A DNA stretch of 64,000 nt from Gigaspora rosea (lineage: Eukaryota > Glomeromycota > Glomeromycetes > Diversisporales > Gigasporaceae): contig QKWP01002052.1 in assembly GCA_003550325.1 (NCBI GenBank), positions 1 through 64,000 on the forward strand, given 5' to 3'. The notes beneath the pieces are model-generated. The model was given only the letters and a program-made list of their open reading frames with translations. It was not told the origin of the DNA and made no database searches. The position numbers were made by a program, and so were the translations under genes. This document shows, in pieces, positions 24,839 to 37,325 of the stretch (its first letter is position 1; every line of letters begins with the position of its first letter).

Positions 24839-26078
24839 TTATTTAGTGTGCGATTATAAAAAGCTTCTTTTTTTTTAATTTAGTTTATGCAAAAATTTGT
24901 TACAAAAGCTGTATACGAAATGTTTATTGCGCCAAGCCGCAGCTCAGCCAAGGCAGTGGCACATTAATTTAAGCCGCGGTTGGTCAGACTGAGCTGGTTT
25001 GGCCAGCTTGCAGCACTAATTGCAGCGTGTAATTGGTTTTGGAATCAACTGTCTTAATTCCTACCATAATTTGCCGTAAAAATTTTGTGCAGCATTGGAA
25101 TTAACAGTTGTGGTTCCTGTTCAATTTAATGTAAAATTTTTACTGTAAAAAAATTACGTGCATACGTGCATACGTCAGAATTTGGTTTATTCATGAATTT
25201 TACTATGATTTTAATTTTGTTACAATACCGTATGTGGTTAAGGTTGATTTGGTACTATTATGATTAAACAATTGCTAATGAGTTTGTATTGTGATGACAT
25301 TCTTGATCATAACTGGCTCATCGATATTTTAGTCTTAACATTTTGATTACACAAAAAAGCGTTAAACTTGATCTATATTGCTGCATTAGTTTTAGCACGC
25401 TGATATAACCATGATTTAATTGGTTGGTGGATTGACATAAAACTACAAACTACAAGAATCACCAAGAAAATTATTATTAAAAAATTTACGAAAAATGGAA
25501 AAATCTAGAAATCGTCATCTGAATCTTTAGTTTTTTTATCTATTGCGGACTTGCACTTGTGAACTTTATTTAATCAAGATTATGCAAAACGCTTCAACTT
25601 TTTTTACAGAATAAAATGCGATCTACATACCTTCACATTAATCAATCAATTATATATCAGATAATTAAGTAATCAGGTTTTAAATTATCTGAATTTTCCT
25701 CAATCGCCATTTGCAGCTCCTTCTTGACTTATAATATTTAGTTATTCCGAAAGACAATAATAAAAAGTGATCGTCATGCACTTTAATCGAGACAAAAACC
25801 TGTTAAAGCGATGTTTGGTTAAACGTTTCTCATACAATAGATAAATATAGTACTATGTGATGCATAACGTAATGTTTAAGTGCAGAAATTCACGTTTTTA
25901 CTGCGTTTAACGCATTGTCCAATTAGTTATGAGACGTACGCCATTTCAAATGCCTTATAACCACACTTCGTGAAATTTTCAATATCACATCACTCCGTTC
26001 CTGGTATTATGCGTGCGATACTAGAAGAAAAGCCTCGTTTAATGCAAAATATAGAAACATCAAGATCATACTCATCGG

Positions 26079-26236
26079 TCCCGATATAGGCAGAATCCTG
26101 ATGAGGATGGATCATTCAATCAGATAAAAAAGCGCTACACCACTTATGCACGTACACAGATATAGACCCGATATAGGCAGAATCCTGATGAAGTCATGAG
26201 GATGGATCATTCAATCAGATGAAACGCGCTATACCA
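26079..26236. repeat. Tandem duplication, period about 87 bp
   Basis: The run cccgatataggcagaatcct is found at about 26,080 and again at about 26,167, each followed by gaggatggatcattcaatcag. The second copy has an extra aagtcatg. Function unknown. Confidence 0.85.
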
Positions 26237-27807
26237 ATTACAGAATTAACTTGCCTGTAAATGTACTTCGTACTCTGTTTCCGGTATATGCATGTACACA
26301 GATATAGAAAGATCCGAAGTCACAAGATTGATCAACCAATTAATGCACAGATTTTGCTGTCTCCATTTAACTCTTCAGTAAACCATACTCTTCGTACTTT
26401 GTACTACGTTCCTGGTAAATTGGGTCGGCGAGTTAGGCAAGAAAAATTAACTTTGTATGGCCTAATCATTAATTTATTATTGTTTTATTCTTTTTAAATT
26501 TTCTTGTTTTTTTTGAGGAATTATATTTGAACTGGAACATCGTGTAAATTGTTCACCTGTAATACCTCTCGGTAAATGGAGCAACCAATGACAGGGAGTC
26601 ACATGAGCACAAAGACACAAAACAGGACCGGGAAATCTTTATAGGTCCCCGCCACAACAATATTCGAACATTATTATAAATTTAGAAAATGTAAGACTTT
26701 AAATAGATTCAAATAATCATAAGTCTTTGTAAAGTCATTGGCTTTGTATGATTCACAGAAAAATTGGTCACCGCCTATAAAAGATTTGCATATTGTTTAC
26801 CAAAACGTATTAGTCTCGCATCATTATTATATAATCGTTATTTATCATATGACTTAAATATTCTATAGCGATAGTCTTTTTATGATATCATAATGAGCAA
26901 AATGTCACTAACCATAAGAAGTATTAGAAAATAAGAGCAAAGTAGAGAATGAACTTCATATAATCGTACAGTTGAGTATCAAGAATGAGAAAATAGTTTT
27001 TTCTAAACATTATCATAATTATTTAATGTTAATATTTCTAGCAATTTATTTAATTCACTGATAATCTTGCATTCTTATTTTTATAAATTTGCTAAAAAGA
27101 TATAATTCTCAAGAATTGAAGAGCTGTTTTTAAGAATAGATTAGCTGTGGATGGTGCCACAAAATGGTATAGGCACAGAAAAAAGAGAGAAGAAAGCATT
27201 TGAATGATGCTTAAAATTTTATAAAAATATTTTTGGACAATTCCGGCGCAATAATATAGAAGCAGTATTTTTGAATTAAAAGCCGTAAAGAACTTCAAAA
27301 GATAAATTTTTATAATTCATACTTATTTTAACTATCATTCTAATTATATAACATAAATTTGAATATTTGATATTATTTTTACGTATTACTGTATCAAATA
27401 ATAGTTTTAGTCAATAAATGAGATTCTTATATAAGTAATTTCATTATGAGTAAAGATCTCTATTAAATTACCTTGTCGTGCGAATAACATTCATTGACTT
27501 TGCAGGACTTTGTCTTACGTGAAGAGCTTTATTAAATACCTTGTCGCGCGAAAACATTATAGGTTGGGAAGTTTTAATTGCTTCGCGTGTATTTATTTTT
27601 ATTACATTTGATTGCTTATCCATTTATTATTAAATTCTCATACTATATAATCGTTTATCCCCTTGGTTATTATTAATGTTAAATGCTTTTTCATGAGTCC
27701 AAGCTTATTGTTAAAACTTTAGTGCAGTATATCCTTTATATTTTAATAAGGCAAAACCAAATTTATAATACTTATGACGTAATTATTACATATAATTTAT
27801 AGCTTAA

Positions 27808-28852
27808 CAGTCAACCGACTTGTCACACTATTTATAACTGAGTTTTTAGTTATATATAAATTTATAAAAAAAACATATAAAGTTACTATAAACTTTGTAT
27901 CTTTGATCTTTCTTCACCTACATATTAACTTAAAATTAAATTTTTCGGGAGCATAGAACAAAGAGAGAAGAAAAAATTGGGCTTAAAAATCGAATTAAAA
28001 TTTCGCCGTTTTTGCACAAAACGAAAATGTAACTTCGCCAAAAACAAATATTTAACGATTTTAAGACAATGTGTATGTGTAAAATCATGCTCGAACAACT
28101 TTACTTAGGCGACCGAAGTAGGTTACCTTGTATGAAAAATGTGTTACCTATGTACTAAAGTAAAATTTTTTGAGTTTTAAATATAAAACCTCTTTTTTTA
28201 TCAAGATAACCTACTTTGGGCGCTTAAGCAAAGTTGTTCAGCATGCAATTTTACTCGATCCGAGGTCAAAACGCGTTTTTTCGGCCATTTTCTAGGTGAA
28301 AAATGGGGTCGAAGTTAGAAAAAAAATTTTTTTCTAAAAAAATTTTTTTTTTTCTAACTTCGACCCCATTTTTCACCTAGAAAAGGGCCGAAAAAACGCG
28401 TTTTGACCTCGAATCGAGTAAAATTGCATGCTGAACAACTTTGCTTAAGCGCCCAAAGTAGGTTATCTTGATAAAAAAAGAGGTTTTATATTTAAAACTC
28501 AAAAAATTTTACTTTAGTACATAGGTAACACATTTTTCATACAAGGTAACCTACTTCGGTCGCCTAAGTAAAGTTGTTCGGGCATGATTTTACACATACA
28601 CATTGTCTTAAAATCGTTAAATATTTGTTTTTGGCGAAGTTACATTTTCGTTTGTGCAAAAACGGCGAAATTTTAATTCGATTTTTAAGCCCAATTTTTT
28701 CTTCTCTCTTTGTTCTATATTCCCGAAAAATTTAATTTTAAGTTAATATGTAGGTGAAGAAAGATCAAAGATTCAAAGTTTATAGTAACTTTATATGTTT
28801 TTTTTATAAATTTTATATGTAAAAAATTTTCTTGTGACATATCGTGTGACTA
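27808..28852. mobile_element. 1,045-bp foldback element with TTAA target duplication
   Basis: Unit C has the empty site agcTTAAaattt. Unit B has TTAA (27,804-27,807), then the element, then TTAA (28,853-28,856). The ends CAGTCAACCGACTTGTCACA and TGTGACATATCGTGTGACTA are imperfect inverted repeats. Nearly the entire element is one long palindrome: arms about 27,870-28,318 and 28,340-28,800 differ by only a few bases around a poly-T/A centre near 28,330. TTAA duplication is typical of piggyBac-type elements (family knowledge); no transposase is present. If transcribed, it would fold into a roughly 450-bp double-stranded RNA. Confidence 0.9.
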
Positions 28853-29527
28853 TTAAAATTTTTTTTATTAATGTAATGCCAATTAAAGTTACGATACTAA
28901 TTATTGTTACGACACAGTGGGATCATGCGGTTTTTGCCATAATCGCATTCATTAGAACGCATCATTAGTAGTTACGTGCGTCAAAGGATTAACGATAACG
29001 ATAAATATTCAACTAATTTCAGTGCTGAGTCTATTGTTTATAAATTTAAAAGCCTGAAGCTTAGCATCTCCCTCATGGATTCAACTAAGGATCTGATTGG
29101 CCTTTCTGATCAAATTACCTAATCAGATTCTTTATTGAATTCATTGTGAGAAATGCTTGAATTTCTCTCAACAACAATAGCAATAACAATATACAGCTTT
29201 TACGGCTAAGTTAGCATGGCTAAGATAAATTAAATAGTATTTATTATGTGGCAGTGATATTTATTATTTAATTAAATTTCTAGACTAAATACTTTTGATT
29301 TTTCTACGAGCGAATCAAATTAAAATAATTATGAATATTGTCTAATTATTTAATTTTATCTTTTTTTTTTTTGTTAATTTAAATTTCATTTGACAAGGTT
29401 GAATCATAACTTCAAAAATTAAAACTTTATATTTTGTCTAACAATAATATAAACAATCTTAAATAGATACCATATATTCAGTACACAGTATTAGTAATAA
29501 TCAATGATAAAATGATGACGCCAGGGT

Positions 29528-30248
29528 TAGGGATGTAATTATACGGTATAATATATTTTTGTATAATAACCGGTTATTATACGGTATAATAACGGTATAA
29601 TAACGGGATAATAACACGTGATTTAAATCAGAATTTATTTTCATATAATATTATTAGATTTTACATTTCATTGGCCGTCTCAGTTATCGCTGTTATCACA
29701 ATTAGTTTCCTTAAAATTTGTTTCTTAATCAGTTCTAGTATCTTATTTACTACATATTAGCTTCTATAAGAGATCATTAGGTTCTTTAAATTATTAGCAG
29801 TTAGTATTATTAATTAATATAATTAAATTTTATTGGTTAATTTATATTATACCAATATTATACCAATTATACCAAAAATTGATGGTATAATAAGTATAAT
29901 ATTGATCATGCATCGATTAATATCGCAAAATTTGTCCAATCGGGCAAATGATTGGCTGACAGTGCCGCGCAGCGGCACATTTCAGCCAATCATTTGCCCG
30001 ATTAGACAAATTTTACGATATTTATCAACGCATGACTCAATATTTATGTTATCCGGCAATTATGATCATGATTCTCAAGTCGTGATTGGCTAACTGAGGT
30101 TTAATTTGAATAAACATGATTATATCGTAACACATGAAAAAATAACAAGAAGAAATTTTTTCATGATCATAAGAGTTTGCCGGATAACAGTTATTATACG
30201 GTATATTAACCAATGTTATTATACCGTATAATATTTTTTACAACCCTA
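29528..30248. mobile_element. hAT-type element with ttatacggtata subterminal arrays
   Basis: The 721-bp element has ends TAGGGATGTAA and TTACAACCCTA and a perfect 8-bp target duplication GCCAGGGT (29,520-29,527 and 30,249-30,256). Units A and C have a single copy of the target at the matching place. Both ends carry repeated palindromic motifs of the type TTATACGGTATAATAAC. The centre (about 29,915-30,020) is a separate hairpin with apex GTGCCGC-gca-GCGGCAC at 29,962-29,978. No transposase. Confidence 0.92.
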
Positions 30249-31250
30249 GCCAGGGTAAAACCAGACTTCTGGTTTTTAAACTTAAAATTCATCGGACTCA
30301 GTTATTCATACTTTTTCAAGGATTGAACCCAGTATATTTATACCTAAATTTAAACTATCATCAAAACCCAAACTCTGGCTAAACTAGTATCTCAATAGTA
30401 TTTATTTAAGTGATATACGATCTATTCCCATAATTCTATATAAAATATTTACAATATATCAAGATTATTTTTTTGGTTTAAATTTTATAAATGATAGTTG
30501 TTTTGTGAAAGTTCGGGATCCGTCCGAGTTTAACCGGCAAAGTATAGTTATAAGTTTAAAAGCAAAGACTGGTCAATTAAATTGTTTAAATGAACAAATT
30601 AATAAAATTTTAGTATTATTGATGAACTTTCCAATTAATAATGAAAGTTTTTAGCAAAACTTTTTAGATTGCTTTGTTATATCCTATAAATTTTTGTAAT
30701 GTCTGATCAGCATAACAACGACTTTGAAATTCAAGAAAATAAACCTCCGAAATCTAAATCTACCCTTGGGCAATCAAATATTCAATTTTTGCAATGTTTT
30801 ATTACTAAACATTTATGGTTCGAGACTATTATTTCAACTTACTGAATTGAAATATTTTCAATTAAGCAATATTTAAATTATATTTAAATTATATTTTAAT
30901 GACTTGTTTAGGTGTCGGAACCCTTTCATTACCTTCGCATTTAAGCATGCAGGATGGATTATCGGGATATCATTACTATTTTTCTGCATGGGAATTACGA
31001 ATTACACTGCAAAACTATTAATAAAATGTTTAAATTATAAACACATATCTTGACATAGGTATTTCATAACAATTTTTTTTCTTTAAACTATGATGTTTAA
31101 TAATATTAAATTTTTATAAATAAAATAAACAACAAAATAATAGCTACGATAGCTTTTGGAAATTTGCGAAAATTATATACTTTATTTTATTTTCATTAGA
31201 ACTAATTGCAATAGCAATTTCTTTGGTAATCCTTATTGGTGACTCTTTAC

Positions 31251-32507
31251 CAGGGATGGTAAATGACCTGGTCATTTGCCAATTTTTCAAATGACCTCAA
31301 ATGACCTCAAAATGACCGGTCATTTGAGGTCATTCAAATTTTGGGTCATTTGGAAATGACTCGTGGCCAAATGACTACGGTCATTTCCAAATGACTGGGG
31401 TCATTTGGTCATTAGGTCATTTTACATATAGACTACCAATCACGTCGATTATTAATTGACATGCCATTTGTAAATTCGAAATGAATAATGTCATTTTGTA
31501 ATCGGTAAATTATTATTCCCGAACTTTTTTTTTAAAAAAGTAATACATTATTTTTTGTCTAGTGTTTTTTTCTTAATCACTTTATATTTGATATGATTCA
31601 ATTGGATTGTCGTTTTACAACAGGTATGGTAAAATGACTTAGTTATAGCCAAAATATAAATGCCACTCATTTATCGAATAAAGATTAGTCATTTGGGGTC
31701 ATCAGCCATTTATCACGTGTAATAATATTCATTTCCCGGTTCCTATTTATACAGCTATACTATTTCTTCTCGGTTATTGCCCAGATTTCAGATTCGGGCT
31801 GATCCGGAATTTTCATGATTCTTTATTGATTATATATATGTTTTTTTACTTTTTTTATGATATACGAGTTTTTTAAACTATTGGTTACAAACTAAGAGTA
31901 AAAGAAATGCACGTATCTATATATTAAGTATTTCAAGAATGCGAAATTTGTGACCTTAGAGATTCGAATTTTTCTATTAGTTTTATCCCAAGTCGCTGGC
32001 TAAAAAAAAAGAAGAAAAATAGAGAGAGAAAAGAAAGAAAAAAAAACCCCCCGAAAAATGATTTGTGATTTGTAATAAGCTAAACTTTATGAAATACGCA
32101 GCTTTACTTTGAATAATTAGTATAGAAGTTTAACAAGAACCTAGGAATAAATCAGTTATTATCCACGAAATGGACTTAACCAAAAATCAATCCCAGATCA
32201 GATGATGGGATAGTGACGGAAGGCCACTGGCTGCGAAGCAGCCAGTGTGCAATTATCCTATCATCTGATCTGGGATTGATTTTTGGTTAAGTCCATTTCG
32301 TGGATAATAATATATACTTATTGGATAGCATCTAGCAACGTTTCGTTTTACAGAGAACAATAATCAATTATGATTGGCTAAAAGTTTTTAGATAATCAAA
32401 TAACCAGAGTTAAATGACCTTCTTAAGTCATTTGAGCCGTGAAATGACCAATGACTGGTCATTTGTCATTTAAGTCATTTGGGTCATTTAATCATTTACC
32501 ATCACTG
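31251..32507. mobile_element. hAT-like element with aaatgacc/ggtcattt subterminal arrays, inside transporter copy B
   Basis: The ends CAGGGATGGTAAATGA and TCATTTACCATCACTG are inverted repeats with one mismatch. Both ends carry dense tandem and inverted copies of AAATGACC/GGTCATTT (31,265-31,430 and 32,410-32,495). Copy C shows the uninterrupted exon (gactctttacaaatattattt). The right flank has lost bases, so a clean 8-bp duplication cannot be read. A long hairpin is nested at 32,157-32,310. Confidence 0.85.
32157..32310. repeat. Near-perfect 150-bp hairpin with GC apex, nested in the hAT-like element
   Basis: The left arm (ttattatccacgaaatgg to gatgatggga) is matched by the right arm (tcatctgatctggg to ccatttcgtggataataa) over about 54 bp. 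The apex at 32,225-32,247 is CACTGGCTGC-gaa-GCAGCCAGTG, a second perfect stem with a GAA loop. Confidence 0.9.
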
Positions 32508-35086
32508 CATATTATTTCTTGATATATCACTTACATCACTAAAAATTATTGCTTGGATAATATTAGTGCCATTAGCATTAATTTATATTAAATATCTCTC
32601 ATATTTTTCATTACTTGGAATAGTATCAGCAATAATTTTAGAAATTGTAGTAATAATTAATGGATTTACAAGAAATGATCAACCTGGAAGTTTATTTAAT
32701 CCTATGAAAACTGAATTATGGCCTACAGATTGGAATTCTTTACCTTTTAGCTTTGGATTAAGACTGGATATGCAGGTTATTAATTTGATCTTTTTAGTTA
32801 TAATTCAATTAATTTACTAATTAAAGGGTTATTTTTTCAGGTCATTCTGTTCCTTCAATATATCTAGATATGCAAACACCTAATAAATACTTGAAAGCAA
32901 TGAATATCTCGTACTCTTTGAGCACTGTTGTTTATTTTTTAATAGCTGTATATGGTTACTTAATCGTTGGAAATATGACAAACCAGAGGTATGTTTAAAT
33001 TATGCATTTAAAATGGTTTTTAATTTTTAAATTTATTAAAAATTTATTAATAATTTTATCATGAATAATACTATAAATAATAAATACTATACTGCAGATA
33101 ACACAAAATATCATGTCTACACCTGATCATTTGAAACTTCTAAATCAATTTATAGTATGGCTCGTAGCCATTAATCCATTTATAAAAATTGTGCTTGAAT
33201 TATACCCAGTAAATTTTTATTTAGAAATACAATATCAGTCAAGTTTATGCAATTTATAGACTCGCCTACGCAATGATTGTTTTGTTTCTTATCACGTATG
33301 TTAGTAATAACTGCTGTTGTATTCATTGCAATCAAGTATCCACAGTTTGATAGGGCAATAGAATTGTTAGGTAGCTTTTTATTTTACGCTATTTCTACAA
33401 TTATTCCGTGTATGTTCTATTTGAAATTATATAGTAACAATTTAAGATGGTGGGAATGTCTTCAAAACATCTGACATCTTCTATTCGCTAAATTTCTCAC
33501 TCGATATTCTATTCTATCAAAGAACATAATTATCTTGCTTGTAATTTTAAAAGTGTAATGAAATACTAGAGACAACTGACCTTGAACCATCCACTTTCTA
33601 AATCCTTAGTGACTTTCCTAATAGGTTATTAAGCCATCCGCTGCCCGACAGTTTGTCTTGGGTCCGTTTGATTGAGTTTAGTTAACGCATTTTTCTTATC
33701 AAGATTTATATAGTAAAAAATGCAAGCCCTGACACTAAAGCAATGTCTGGAGATAGGTTAATTAGTTTCATGCATGCGCATTAATGAGCGTTAGTACATA
33801 TTCATAAGCGTGATTCCGTTTCATGCGCATGTTATTTCACTAAATTTTATATAAAAAATTGTAAATAGTCATAATCAAATTTGCAAGACACTGAATGTGT
33901 GACAGATTATGACTAATGGACAGTATTAAATAGATTTTAATGTTAAGGTCAGATTGGAAAAGTTTGAAAGAGTATTTGGATAAACCTTACGCCAAAATTA
34001 TTAGAAAAACTTTTTTTTCTTAAAGCTCTATGAGCAGTTCATAGGCAAAATCTTAAATACAAAATTTATCCTAGCGAATTGCTTAAAGGGAGACAGAAAT
34101 GAGTATATTTATAGTATTATATAGCCAATTGCATATACGTCTTAGTGTAGTTCTTGAGCAATTCCCCAAATTTTTATTTATTTCATATTATAATTTATAG
34201 AAGAAAGCAGAGCTTTGTATTGATACTTACAAGAAATTGTTTGGGATTTATTTATGATTCTTATAGATTAATTTTGCAAGATATTTTGATTCATTATTTT
34301 GCAGTGTTATATACATGTAATATATTGCTTATTTTTATCAAATTAATATATACACTAATTAAAATAACCTAATATATGCCTCATTCTAACTCTAATAAAA
34401 CGCATTATACTGTGTTTATAATACCACTAAACATACTCTCACCCTAACCTGATAAAATGTAATGCCTAAATATTGCAGCCAATGATGAAATCTGGGATCC
34501 TTAATCTAAATTATATCATCTAATTTAGAGTGCAGTAAAGCTATTATGTGCATAATTACATAATTTATTTTATACCAGATAATAATTACAAGCATAGTGA
34601 CAGTTGGCATAGTGGTAATTATTCAATTTTCTTTAATTGATTAATGATCATTACAATATCACCCGCACTATCAGAGTGACATGAGGATGGAGTAAAAATT
34701 TGGTAGCACCGTGACCTCCGAGTCAAATTAGAGTTAAAAATATCAGAAAACAATTATTGAGATCTAGATATTTATGGTTTGGCAAAATAATTTTCAAGGC
34801 ATTTTCTATTCCAATTTGGCCCAAGTCCATAGTACAGCCATATATTTGCATCATTACTATATCACTCGCATTATGTTTGATTGCATAACAATTCTTTTTT
34901 GCTTACTAGATCAAATCAATCCCATTTTTCGATTCATTGTTGTAAGTCTGGTGAATGATCGAAAGGGATGAACAGGAGGCGTTCATTTATTATCAAAAAT
35001 CAGAAGTGATTAGTAATGCTAGTGAGCAAATAGCGTTGAACATTACTATCAACATTGAAAAGGATAAATATAAGGTATTCATTTAT

Positions 35087-35423
35087 TGTCACTGGGTTAA
35101 GTGATACTACTATTTTAGCACCGAAATCTAACCAGATATGAATCTAACGAACACTCGCTTATTTATTTATTAAAAAATGTTGTTGACGATAATATTAATT
35201 ATTTTCTTTATGCAAAGCTCTAAACTAAGACTAATCTATTCTAAGCTATCCCTCTAGATCTTTCCTTTTGCATTTCTTATTTATATCCTTATATTCTATA
35301 CTCTGATAATGACGCTATTACTAATTACATAGTTTATTTTACTCTATTATTGTTAATACTCTGTAAAGTTATTTTAAGCTTTTGATCGTCGCTTTTACTT
35401 CGGTTACCGTCATATACGTGACA
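35087..35423. mobile_element. Probable solo LTR, 337 bp
   Basis: It starts TGTCACTGGG and ends ACGTGACA, with flanks TTTAT (35,082-35,086) and ATTAT (35,424-35,428) that match at four of five bases. Unit A has the uninterrupted site (cattattgtcaaac). Length and terminal sequence resemble the LTR at 10,022-10,634. No internal retrotransposon genes are present. Confidence 0.6.
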
Positions 35424-35527
35424 ATTATTGTCAAAAATATACTGAGATAGAAATGCTGGTGGAGCAGCCAATGTCGAATATTCTATGAAAATATAAGTTA
35501 GCAGAAATAGTGGAGTACATGGAACAT

Positions 35528-35786
35528 ATCAATTGTAAAAAAAGTGGGCCGGGCGGTATTATGGTTTAGCGCGGAGATGTCCGTAATGGCATTATGTACT
35601 GCGGCGCGTATATGTACGCTACATGGTGTTTAAAATGATATGTACTGGCACGTTGTCATGTCCAGAATGATGTGTGTAATCATTTTATACGAATTGGCGA
35701 GGCTCGTTAGTTGGAATTAAACGTATTAAATGGCACGTGTATCTCATGGTCAATAAAGTCGCGGAATAAGATGTAATGTGAGAATT
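35528..35786. mobile_element. Unidentified GC-richer insertion in unit B
   Basis: Unit A reads from ggaacatatc directly to aattcaaaac, while unit B has about 250 extra bases, visibly richer in G and C (for example gggccgggcggtattatgg). No inverted repeats, ORF or tRNA fold could be confirmed. A box-A-like tggtttagcgcgg near its start raises the possibility of a SINE, but no convincing B box was found. Confidence 0.4.
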
Positions 35787-37325
35787 CAAGATAAACGACT
35801 TTTCTAAAAATTGTCAGCATCTCAAAATCTCATCTATGGTAATGCTCTCTAATTCATAAAATAACTCCTTGCAAAATTTTACTATAGGCATGTTTGTTAT
35901 CATCCCTTCGCAATTATATCGTAATTTAATTCACACTTGCTTATATCTCGTAAGAAATATATGCATGTGAATTTACGTGTGCCTATACCTGTGCCAAACC
36001 TGTGAATTTTGGCTTAGTAGCGTGCAGCAAAATCCAGTCCATTTATGATCCAAAATATCCGAGCAGACGGTCCGTCATTTTTTTCTTTATCGAAGGGATA
36101 AGTTATAAATATATGTACGTTTGTTCACAAAGTCATTATAATTTACGTTATAAAATAAGATTTGAAATAATTATTAAAAAAAAAAAAGATTAAATTAAAA
36201 TTTTATAATATGCATTACAAAATGTTCATATTTATCTTAACCATAACTCCATATTAATAGTAATACAACTTAGGGTTTAGTGCGTACATACGAAGATAAA
36301 TTTATCATCACATAATTTGTTGCACTAATTATATTGATAAATTTCTTTACAATAAAAAATATAAAATATTATAAACTTTGACACAATAATGTATTATAAT
36401 CTCTTATTTCCAAATTAACGTCTATAAGCATCTCTTCCAATTTCGGCCCATTTTTTTTTATTGTTTAGTTGTCTTTTTGAGTAATTTAATTAGCACCTAT
36501 TAGCATCACACCAATTTTGTACAACATAAGTTGGCATTTTATTGTTTAATTTCTTTTTGGATAAAATTTGCTCGCATTTTAAGTAAAAAAGTGGTTGTAA
36601 AAAGAAATTAAGGGCTCACCGATTTGGTTATGCTTTATAATAGTATTGATCTTGTGAAGTGCCGTGTGTTCCGAGTTATGCTAAGCTTGTGAAATACTGT
36701 GCCGTGCTCTCTGAACTATGCAGAGTTTGTGCTATTCTAGGCTCTGATCCACACCTCTGTTTTGCTTCGCTCGGAATAGATGTCATATTTATACAAAAAA
36801 TATATATATTTGTATAGAAAGGAGCAGACCGTAAGCAAATTTTCTGTGACTCTCTAACACCAAAAAATAAGGTTCGGAATTTTACCTTAATATGAAACCA
36901 GGAATTTTACATATACTCAAGCAGTTGATATTTATGCTTTGGGTATAATTATGACGAAATATCAACAGGAAGAACGGCTCTCAATGATTATAATTTTTTC
37001 ATGAACTTGCTATAAAAATCTGCTTTGGATTAAGACTAGAATTTATACCATGTACACCTGATTAACTTAACCAAGCGATAAATGGATTTAAACCTGGAAA
37101 AATAACTTACTATCCGATCTGTTAATGTTTAATTACTCATTGGATTGAAGAGATAGAAAATCTGATGATAAAATGAAATAAAAAAGAAACAATTTTTGCA
37201 AGCCGATAAAATTAAACATATCATTGAGTCGACAAAACATCGGAATCATAATTATAATAGTAAAACTATCGACATAAATGAAATGTTGAATAGATTAGAA
37301 TCTGAAATTCTTTATAATTTATAAA

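Larger units (their letters stand above)
23481..25018. mobile_element. hAT-like TIR element (TAGTGCTGCAAGC ends) with nested hairpins
   Basis: The 17-bp termini TAGTGCTGCAAGCTGGC and GCCAGCTTGCAGCACTA are perfect inverted repeats. Subterminal GC-rich stretches rich in ggcc/agcc motifs follow at both ends (23,490-23,530 and 24,930-25,010). No transposase remains and no 8-bp target duplication is visible, so the family call rests on the ends alone. It contains the foldback 23,755-23,959 and the MITE 24,664-24,838. Confidence 0.7.
23184..26415. other. Intergenic spacer between units, no gene
   Basis: This DNA is present after kinase copy 1 but absent after kinase copy 2, where the kinase unit abuts unit C. 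It holds the TIR element 23,481-25,018 with nested insertions and a short tandem duplication at 26,079-26,236. An 83-codon open frame at 24,219-24,470 on the minus strand has no recognisable domain and is not called. Confidence 0.6.
30699..33474 (+). pseudogene. Vacuolar-type amino acid transporter (AAAP/AVT-like), copy B, dead
   Basis: The start ATG (30,699) is intact, but exon 1 has a one-base insertion (CAATCAAATATTC versus CAATCAATATTC in copy C), and its 3' end with the splice donor is deleted near 30,800. Exon 2 has lost two bases (TTACCTTCGC). Exon 3 is split by the hAT-like element 31,251-32,507, and its 3' end is altered near 32,762. The gene ends at TGA 33,472-33,474 after Arg-Trp-Trp-Glu, with the same replaced 3' sequence as copy A. 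The remaining text still reads as the permease family. Confidence 0.9.
34950..37325 (+). pseudogene. Relic of a Sel1-repeat protein kinase, unit B
   Basis: Orthologous to the relic in unit A. About 34,962-35,020 reads RDEQEAFIYYQKSE, a Sel1 unit. After the LTR-like insertion the text resumes near 35,430 with a damaged Sel1 unit. Kinase C-lobe remnants occupy about 36,890-37,325, including QAVDIYALGIIM and a damaged continuation matching STGR. Frameshifts, stops and two insertions (35,087-35,423 and about 35,528-35,786) rule out function. Confidence 0.75.

Noticed and set aside
26085..26220. CTGATGA motifs suggesting a hammerhead ribozyme
   Set aside because: The conserved GAAA after stem II is missing and no three-stem fold could be drawn.
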